Of a stretch of 9,460 nt of DNA, positions 1 through 5,136 are shown one piece after another. The translations under genes were made by a program, and so were the position numbers. Origin of the DNA: an uncultured Oscillospiraceae bacterium (lineage in GTDB: Bacteria > Bacillota > Clostridia > Oscillospirales > Oscillospiraceae). Where the stretch lies: positions 1-9,460 of the forward strand of contig CAAFEV010000007.1 of NCBI GenBank assembly GCA_900762005.1. The letters are read 5' to 3'. The stretch's first letter is position 1; every line of letters starts with the position of its first letter. The notes under the pieces were generated by a model. It saw only the letters and a program-made list of their open reading frames with translations. It was not told the origin of the DNA and made no database searches.

Positions 1-2276
1 ATGATGACTCCGTAATTGACTTTCTCTCCCTCAAGGTTACGGCGGACTTTGCCCCGAAGGTAAAGGACAACAAAATTGCGGTTGAGGACATTCAGGACAG
101 CGTCGAATCCGTATTAATCCGCGCAGGCTATGATGACATTGCCAAGGCATATATTCTCTATCGCCGTCAGCGCGAAAAGCTCCGCAATATGCGCTCCACC
201 ATTTTAGACTACAAAGAGCTGGTTGACAGCTACGTCAAGGTGCAGGACTGGCGCGTGAAGGAGAACTCCACCGTGACCTATTCCGTCGGCGGCTTGATTC
301 TCTCGAACTCGGGTGCCATTACCGCGAACTACTGGCTCAGTGAAATTTACGACGATGAGATTGCAAACGCGCACAAGAACTGCGATATGCACATTCATGA
401 TATGTCGATGCTCACCGGCTATTGTGCGGGCTGGTCGCTGCGACAGCTCATACAGGACGGCTTGGGCGGCGTGCCCGGCAAGATTACCTCCGCTCCGGCG
501 AAGCATCTGGCATCGCTCTGCAACCAGATGGTCAACTTCCTCGGTATCATGCAGAACGAATGGGCGGGCGCACAGGCGTTCTCCTCCTTCGATACTTATC
601 TTGCGCCGTTTGTCAAGGTGGATAACCTCCCCTTTGAGCAGGTAAAAAAGTGCGTCGAGTCCTTCGTCTACGGTGTTAATACCCCGTCGCGCTGGGGCAC
701 GCAGGCACCTTTCTCCAACATCACGCTCGACTGGACGGTACCGAACGACATGGCGGAGCTTCCTGCAATTGTCGGCGGCAAGGAGATGCCCTTCAAGTAC
801 AAGGACTGCAAGGCAGAAATGGACATGGTCAACCGCGCCTTCATTGAGGTAATGATTGAAGGTGACGCCAACGGACGCGGCTTCCAGTACCCGATTCCCA
901 CCTACTCCATCACCCGCGACTTCGACTGGTCTGAGACAGAGAACAACAAGCTTCTGTTTGAAATGACAGCGAAGTACGGCACGCCGTATTTCTCCAACTA
1001 TGTCAACAGCGATATGGAGCCGAGCGATGTACGCTCCATGTGCTGCCGTCTGCGTCTGGATTTGCGCGAGCTGCGCAAAAAGTCCGGCGGCTTCTTCGGC
1101 AGCGGCGAATCCACGGGTTCTGTCGGCGTTGTGACCATCAATATGCCGAAAATTGCCTATCTTGCTACGGACAAGGAGGACTTCTATCAGCGTCTTGACC
1201 GTCTGATGGACATTGCGGCGCGTTCTCTGAAAATCAAGCGCGACGTAATTACCCGCCTGATGGAAGAGGGACTTTACCCCTACACCAGACGCTACCTCGG
1301 CACCTTTGCCAACCACTTCTCCACCATCGGCTTAATCGGCATGAACGAGGTCGGACTGAATGCAAAGTGGCTGGGCATGGATATGACGCACAAGCAGACG
1401 CAGGACTTCACTGTTGAAGTACTCAACCATATGCGTGAGCGTCTGTCGGACTATCAGGAGCAGTACGGCGACCTGTACAACCTCGAAGCGACCCCGGCGG
1501 AATCCACTACCTACCGTCTTGCCAAGCACGACAAAAAGGATTTCCCCGACATTCTCTCGGCGGCAAAGAACGGCGAAACCCCCTATTACACGAACTCTTC
1601 TCACCTGCCCGTCGGCTACACGGAGGACATCTTCTCCGCGCTCGACATTCAGGATACCCTGCAAACGCTCTATACCTCCGGCACGGTTTTCCACGCCTTT
1701 TTGGGCGAAAAACTGCCGGACTGGCGCGCAGCGGCAAATCTTGTGCGTAAAATTTCCGAGAACTACCGCTTGCCCTACTACACGCTCTCTCCAACCTATT
1801 CGGTCTGTCTGGCGCATGGCTATCTTGCCGGTGAGCAGTACTCCTGCCCGCACTGCGGCAAGCTGACCGAGGTCTACAGCCGTATTACCGGCTACTACCG
1901 ACCGGTGCAGAACTGGAATGACGGCAAGCGTCAGGAATTCAAGGACCGCAAGGTCTACACCGTCGGCAGCTCCGCTGAGCATATCTTTGCCGCACACGAT
2001 GAAAAGACAGCCGTAGCGCAGACACCGAAGCTTGAGGGCGCAAAGTACGTGCTCTTCACAACAAGCACCTGCCCGAAGTGCATAATGGCAAAGAAATTTC
2101 TTGCCGATGCCGGAATCACCTATGAAACCGTCGTTGTTGACCAAAACCCCGCACCAGCCAAGAAGTACGGCGTGAAGCAGGCACCGACGCTGTTGCTTCT
2201 CGATGGAGAGCGGGAAATCGGACGGGTGGAAAACCCCTCCAACATCCGCGCCTTTGCGCAGGAGCATACCTGCTGA
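1..2276 (+). CDS. nrdD: Anaerobic (class III) ribonucleoside-triphosphate reductase with C-terminal glutaredoxin-like domain, 5'-partial
   Basis: Reduces ribonucleotides to deoxyribonucleotides in the cytoplasm without oxygen, using a glycyl radical installed by the radical-SAM activase NrdG. The frame is open from base 3, so the N-terminus lies outside the window and 757 residues are visible; ATG 189 is internal. Bases 3-188 encode the end of a regulatory ATP-cone (IQDSVESVL, AGYDDIAKAYILYRRQ). The catalytic barrel follows, with a Cys-Cys pair in MCCRLRLD (codons 1041-1046). Near its end are a probable zinc site (Cys 1806, His 1815, CPHC 1845-1856) and the glycyl-radical motif RITGYYRPVQNWNDGK, with the likely radical glycine at 1890-1892. 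NrdD normally ends shortly after this glycine; here 127 residues follow. They form a thioredoxin-fold domain with CPKC (2070-2081) and a QAPT cis-proline (2184), and the protein ends in Cys. A disulfide domain fits the thiol-dependent, formate-independent NrdD subtypes; that is inference. No nrdG is visible; trxB follows after 4 bases. Confidence 0.95.
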   Translation, partial: DDSVIDFLSLKVTADFAPKVKDNKIAVEDIQDSVESVLIRAGYDDIAKAYILYRRQREKLRNMRSTILDYKELVDSYVKVQDWRVKENSTVTYSVGGLILSNSGAITANYWLSEIYDDEIANAHKNCDMHIHDMSMLTGYCAGWSLRQLIQDGLGGVPGKITSAPAKHLASLCNQMVNFLGIMQNEWAGAQAFSSFDTYLAPFVKVDNLPFEQVKKCVESFVYGVNTPSRWGTQAPFSNITLDWTVPNDMAELPAIVGGKEMPFKYKDCKAEMDMVNRAFIEVMIEGDANGRGFQYPIPTYSITRDFDWSETENNKLLFEMTAKYGTPYFSNYVNSDMEPSDVRSMCCRLRLDLRELRKKSGGFFGSGESTGSVGVVTINMPKIAYLATDKEDFYQRLDRLMDIAARSLKIKRDVITRLMEEGLYPYTRRYLGTFANHFSTIGLIGMNEVGLNAKWLGMDMTHKQTQDFTVEVLNHMRERLSDYQEQYGDLYNLEATPAESTTYRLAKHDKKDFPDILSAAKNGETPYYTNSSHLPVGYTEDIFSALDIQDTLQTLYTSGTVFHAFLGEKLPDWRAAANLVRKISENYRLPYYTLSPTYSVCLAHGYLAGEQYSCPHCGKLTEVYSRITGYYRPVQNWNDGKRQEFKDRKVYTVGSSAEHIFAAHDEKTAVAQTPKLEGAKYVLFTTSTCPKCIMAKKFLADAGITYETVVVDQNPAPAKKYGVKQAPTLLLLDGEREIGRVENPSNIRAFAQEHTC

Positions 2277-2280
2277 GCCG

Positions 2281-3183
2281 ATGTACGATATGATTATTGT
2301 CGGCGCAGGTCCGGCCGGCTTAACGGCGGCAATTTATGCCTGCCGTGCGGGAAAGCGCGTTCTGGTCTTGGAAAAGGACACCTTTGGCGGTCAGGTTACT
2401 TTTTCCCCAAAGCTGGAGAACTATCCCGGCTTTGAGGAAATCAGCGGCAATGAGCTTGCCCAGCGGATGCTGGAGCAGGCACTTGCCTTAGGCGCAGAGG
2501 TGGATATGGATACCGTCATCGGGCTGGAAAACGGCGGGACGAAAACCGTCATCGGCGAAGCGGGTCGGTATGAAGCCCGCAGTGTGATTATTGCAGCGGG
2601 CGCAAAGCACCGCAGACTTGGCTTGCCGGATGAAGAACGCTTCATCGGCAACGGTATTTCCTTCTGCGCGGTCTGCGACGGTGCATTCTATAAAGATCAG
2701 CACGTTGCATTGATTGGCGGCGGCAATACCGCGCTGCAGGAAGCCCTTCTCCTGTCAGAGGTTTGCAGTCACGTCACCGTGGTTCAGAATCTCGCCTTTT
2801 TAACCGGTGAGCGCAAGCTCACGCAGACGCTGCAGGCACGGAAAAATCTGGACTATTTTTTCAACACGGTTGTCACCGCCTATGAGGGTGAAACGCAGCT
2901 CACCGCCGTGCAGCTTTTGAACACCGAAACCGGCGAGAAAACACGCTTGGAAATTGATGGGCTGTTTCTTGCCGTCGGCACCGAGCCGGAAAACGAACCG
3001 TTTTCCACAGTCGCACCGCTCAATGCGCAGGGCTATATCACCGCAGATGAAAGCTGCACCACACCGAGCGAGGGCATCTTCGCCGCAGGTGATTGCCGCA
3101 CGAAAACCTATCGGCAGGTTGCAACTGCAATCGCCGACGGCGCGGCAGCCGCGCTCAATGCCTGCCGCTACCTCGACCGCTAG
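2281..3183 (+). CDS. trxB: Thioredoxin-reductase-like FAD-dependent disulfide oxidoreductase
   Basis: A 300-residue low-molecular-weight thioredoxin reductase family protein, expected to pass electrons through FAD and a CxxC disulfide to a thioredoxin-like partner. Visible in order: the FAD Rossmann motif VGAGPAG (residues 7-13), redox site CAVCD (129-133), a second dinucleotide motif GGGNTA (146-151), and the C-terminal FAD motif GIFAAGD (265-271). Length is normal for the family. In canonical NADPH-dependent TrxB the strand after GGG(D/N)xA leads to HRRxxxR, which holds the NADPH phosphate; here that place reads VVQNLAFLTGERKL (167-180). NADPH may therefore not be the donor; NADH, ferredoxin or another donor is possible. 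I chose ATG 2281 because the protein then begins directly with the FAD motif; the in-frame ATG 2203 lies inside nrdD. AGGAG at 2260-2264 is 16 bases away, so coupling to nrdD translation is likely. Its obvious partner is the CPKC domain at the end of NrdD. Confidence 0.9.
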   Translation: MYDMIIVGAGPAGLTAAIYACRAGKRVLVLEKDTFGGQVTFSPKLENYPGFEEISGNELAQRMLEQALALGAEVDMDTVIGLENGGTKTVIGEAGRYEARSVIIAAGAKHRRLGLPDEERFIGNGISFCAVCDGAFYKDQHVALIGGGNTALQEALLLSEVCSHVTVVQNLAFLTGERKLTQTLQARKNLDYFFNTVVTAYEGETQLTAVQLLNTETGEKTRLEIDGLFLAVGTEPENEPFSTVAPLNAQGYITADESCTTPSEGIFAAGDCRTKTYRQVATAIADGAAAALNACRYLDR

Positions 3184-3185
3184 CC

Positions 3186-3219
3186 AAAACGCGCACCGAA
3201 AAAAACCGGTGCGCGTTTT
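3186..3219 (+). terminator. Rho-independent terminator after trxB
   Basis: A perfect 13-bp inverted repeat, AAAACGCGCACCG (3186-3198) and CGGTGCGCGTTTT (3207-3219), encloses an 8-base loop. It starts two bases after the trxB stop, and the T run at the 3' arm completes an intrinsic terminator for the nrdD-trxB transcript. The A run on the other arm would let it also work on the minus strand. Confidence 0.9.
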
Positions 3220-3370
3220 CTATGCTCTTGCAAATGTCGGTTCTAAAAGGTTCAATAATAAATGTTGAGTTAGGGAAAATTTCCCACCCCAATTTTCAGC
3301 GGCTCTATCTCAATTGTTAGGGCTGGCGGCAGAAGCAAACTGCGTTCGCCCATTGCCTCTCGTCCGCACA
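3220..3370. other. Intergenic spacer, AT-richer, no gene seen
   Basis: No credible coding region. The first hundred bases are clearly richer in A and T than the flanking genes and contain a perfect odd palindrome, GGGAAA-A-TTTCCC (3273-3285), of unknown meaning. From about 3320 the composition turns GC-rich as it approaches the palindromic repeats, and part of this stretch may belong to the repeat unit. Short frames on both strands here have no recognisable protein character. Confidence 0.6.
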
Positions 3371-3453
3371 GGGCGGGGACTTGCTCCCGCCGTTCCCCCG
3401 TCCTTGGCTCCCTCTGACGAGGGAGCTGTCGCCGTAGGCGACTGAGGGAGAGA
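3371..3453. repeat. Composite palindromic repeat, copy 1 (units A and B)
   Basis: Unit A is a small hairpin, GGCGGG (3372-3377) pairing with CCCGCC (3386-3391). Unit B is a double hairpin: GCTCCCTC (3407-3414) with GAGGGAGC (3419-3426) around a TGAC loop, then GTCGCC (3428-3433) with GGCGAC (3437-3442), followed by TGAGGGAGAGA (3443-3453). A second copy lies downstream with the same order. I recall elements of this sequence being scattered between genes in many gut Oscillospiraceae, where they behave like REP-type non-coding repeats; their function is unknown to me. They are not part of the nrdD-trxB transcript, which ends before them. Confidence 0.8.
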
Positions 3454-3495
3454 AATCCCCGTTTTCCGTCCCCTTGTCCCCCTGCCGCACCCGTA

Positions 3496-3581
3496 GGGCG
3501 GGGGCTTGCTCCCGCCGTCCCTCGTCCCGCCGCAGCGACCTCGGCTCCGAGGGAGCCGGCGCGAAGCGACTGAGGGAGAGA
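3496..3581. repeat. Composite palindromic repeat, copy 2 (units A and B)
   Basis: Same order as copy 1. Unit A: GGCGGG (3497-3502) pairs with CCCGCC (3511-3516), and CTTGCTCCCGCCGT (3505-3518) is identical to 3380-3393. Unit B: GGCTCC (3543-3548) pairs with GGAGCC (3552-3557), then a short CGC-GAA-GCG stem-loop (3560-3568), then CGACTGAGGGAGAGA (3567-3581), identical to 3439-3453. Stem sequences differ between copies while pairing is kept, which suggests selection on the folded form or independent insertions of related family members. Confidence 0.8.
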
Positions 3582-3687
3582 GCCTTTCTCTATCCCTTTG
3601 CACCGAATTTCACCGTTCCGCCACAGTGTCATGGACACACAGGAATACCCGTGCCCACCGCACCCAGACATTTGCAACAGGAACCAC
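3582..3687. other. Spacer between repeats and MATE promoter
   Basis: No gene or strong structure seen. A perfect but short inverted repeat, GTGTC-ATG-GACAC (3626-3638), lies upstream of the promoter and could be an operator, but five-base arms are easily found by chance. Confidence 0.4.
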
Positions 3688-3716
3688 TTGCGAAACGGTG
3701 CGCACTGTGTTAAAAT
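3688..3716 (+). promoter_or_regulatory. Sigma-A-type promoter with extended -10 for the MATE gene
   Basis: A -35 box TTGCGA (3688-3693) and a -10 box TAAAAT (3711-3716) are separated by an ideal 17 bases. A TG dinucleotide one base before the -10 (3708-3709) makes it an extended -10 promoter. Transcription would begin near 3723, giving a leader of about 23 bases that just accommodates the ribosome binding site. It sits where the MATE gene would need a promoter, after the upstream terminator and the repeats. Confidence 0.7.
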
Positions 3717-3730
3717 ACATCGAAAAAGGC

Positions 3731-3737
3731 AAGGAGG
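3731..3737 (+). promoter_or_regulatory. Ribosome binding site fixing a TTG start
   Basis: AAGGAGG, close to a perfect anti-Shine-Dalgarno match, lies 8 bases before TTG 3746. The first in-frame ATG (3776) has no comparable site; its upstream sequence is A-rich with no GGAGG. This decides the start of the MATE protein. Confidence 0.8.
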
Positions 3738-3745
3738 CAGGCAGC

Positions 3746-5107
3746 TTGACAACCACAGACCAACATTTCAAAAAAATGACCGAGACCCCTGTTTCCAAGC
3801 TGATTATCCAACTGGGTATCCCCACCACGGTGTCCATGCTCATTACGAATATCTACAATTTGGTTGATACCTACTTTGTCGGAACACTCGGCGAGAGCCA
3901 GCAGGCGGCAACCGGCATACTCTTTACGCTGCAAGCAATCATCCAGGCCTTAGCGTTCATGCTCGGGCACGGCTCCGGCTCCTTTGTCGGAAAATCCCTT
4001 GCGGAGAAGGACTCAGAGGAAGCAACGGCCTACGTTTCCACGGCGTTTTTTACCGGACTGAGTGCCGGAACAGTCCTTGCCGTTGTCGGTCTTATTTTTT
4101 TGACACCGCTGATGCGGCTTCTGGGCAGCACGGGAACCATTCTCCCCTATGCCTGCGATTACGGCTTTTGGGTACTGATTTCCTGCCCATTTATGGTCTG
4201 CTCGTTAATTCTCAATAACAATTTGCGTTATGAGGGCAAGGCTTTCTTCGCTATGATCGGCTTAACCACGGGCGCGGTGCTCAACATCGCGGGCGACTAT
4301 CTGCTCATTCACGTCTGCAAGCTCGGCGTATACGGCGCGGGTATGTCCACCGCCTTTTCGCAAATCATCAGCTTTGGGATTTTATTACTGCTGTATTTCA
4401 GGCACGCGCAAAGCACCATCCGCCTGCGCGCCGTCAGTCGCAAGCCGGGGCTCTATCTCTCCATTGTTCGCGTAGGTCTGCCATCGCTGATTCGGCAGGG
4501 GCTCGCCTCTGTTTCCAATGGACTGCTCAATCATCTGACCAAACCCTTCGGCGATGCGGCGATTGCCGCGATGAGCGTGGTCAACCGCTTCTCTGCCTTT
4601 ACGCTCTGCGTCGGGTTGGGAATCGGGCAGGGCTTTCAGCCGGTCTCTGCCTTTAATTACACGGCAAAACGCTATGACCGTGTGAAAAAAGGGTTGCTCT
4701 TTACCACTGTCATGGGCTTCTGCACTGTCGGACTGCTGTCAATCGGCGGCTTTGCGTTTGCGCAGCCGATTGTCGCGGTGTTCCAAAAAAGCGCAACGGT
4801 GCAGGAAATCGGTGTCCCAGCCCTGCGCTATGCCGCAATCGGCTTATTGTTCTTACCGCTCTCTGTGCCGGTCAATATGCTCTATCAGAGCATTCGCAAG
4901 GCAGAGGTCGCGTCCTTCCTCTCCCTTTTACGCTCCGGCGCAATCTTAATTCCAGTGCTGCTTCTGCTGACCCGTTTTTTCGGACTGACCGGTATTCAGA
5001 CCTCTCAGATGATTGCGGATATCGCGACCGGCTTAGTCTCCGTTCCTTTTGTCGTGCATTTCCTGCGCACTACCCCGAAGGATGAGCTTCAATCCCCGCT
5101 TTTATAG
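3746..5107 (+). CDS. MATE-family multidrug/metabolite efflux transporter
   Basis: An integral inner-membrane protein that exports drugs or metabolites in exchange for Na+ or H+. From TTG 3746 it has 453 residues, the usual MATE length, with hydrophobic segments consistent with about 12 membrane helices in two halves. Typical features are the start of helix 1, IPTTVSMLITNIYNLVDTYFVG (residues 25-46, NIYNLVDTYFVG being the family hallmark), the GHGSGSFVGKSLAEKD segment (74-89) and ILNNNLRYEGKA (155-166). It most resembles the DinF/MepA-like branch seen in Firmicutes; the substrate cannot be told from sequence. TTG was chosen for its ribosome binding site and promoter; starting at ATG 3776 would remove only 10 residues. 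The frame stays open upstream to ATG 3506, but that extension would be translated from a palindromic repeat and the promoter. It is probably a single-gene transcript ending at the hairpin 5110-5133. Confidence 0.92.
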   Translation: MTTTDQHFKKMTETPVSKLIIQLGIPTTVSMLITNIYNLVDTYFVGTLGESQQAATGILFTLQAIIQALAFMLGHGSGSFVGKSLAEKDSEEATAYVSTAFFTGLSAGTVLAVVGLIFLTPLMRLLGSTGTILPYACDYGFWVLISCPFMVCSLILNNNLRYEGKAFFAMIGLTTGAVLNIAGDYLLIHVCKLGVYGAGMSTAFSQIISFGILLLLYFRHAQSTIRLRAVSRKPGLYLSIVRVGLPSLIRQGLASVSNGLLNHLTKPFGDAAIAAMSVVNRFSAFTLCVGLGIGQGFQPVSAFNYTAKRYDRVKKGLLFTTVMGFCTVGLLSIGGFAFAQPIVAVFQKSATVQEIGVPALRYAAIGLLFLPLSVPVNMLYQSIRKAEVASFLSLLRSGAILIPVLLLLTRFFGLTGIQTSQMIADIATGLVSVPFVVHFLRTTPKDELQSPLL

Positions 5108-5109
5108 CC

Positions 5110-5133
5110 AAAACCGCCCCGAAGGGCGGTTTT
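5110..5133. terminator. Bidirectional intrinsic terminator between convergent genes
   Basis: AAAACCGCCC (5110-5119) and GGGCGGTTTT (5124-5133) form a perfect 10-bp stem. The loop reads CGAA on the plus strand and TTCG on the minus strand, so the minus transcript carries the very stable C(UUCG)G tetraloop. It starts 3 bases after the MATE stop and ends 3 bases short of the GH20 stop, and T runs on both strands allow it to end both transcripts. Confidence 0.92.
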
Positions 5134-5136
5134 TCC

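Noticed and set aside
204..1316. Long open frame on the minus strand (370 codons)
   Set aside because: It lies entirely antisense to nrdD, which has unmistakable family motifs. The translation shows no recognisable domain and reflects third-position GC bias.
1332..2267. Second long minus-strand frame (311 codons) opposite nrdD
   Set aside because: Antisense shadow of the NrdD C-terminal and disulfide domains, with no protein family character.
2203..2280. In-frame upstream ATG for the TrxB-like protein
   Set aside because: It would overlap the end of nrdD by 74 bases and add residues before the FAD motif that no TrxB has; ATG 2281 gives the normal N-terminus.
3371..3581. Repeat hairpins considered as a CRISPR array or a small RNA gene
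   Set aside because: Only two copies, no uniform spacers, no cas genes, and the internal pairing is typical of REP-like elements; no promoter-terminator pair encloses them.
3626..3638. GTGTC-ATG-GACAC inverted repeat as an operator for the MATE gene
   Set aside because: Five-base arms are expected by chance, it is about 50 bases before the -35 box, and no regulator gene is nearby.
3270..3752. Minus-strand frame of 160 codons (and a nested one of 97) across the intergenic repeats
   Set aside because: It translates the palindromic repeats, giving low-complexity Arg/Gly/Ala/Pro-rich sequence, and also spans the MATE promoter. No suitable ribosome binding site or conserved character is seen.
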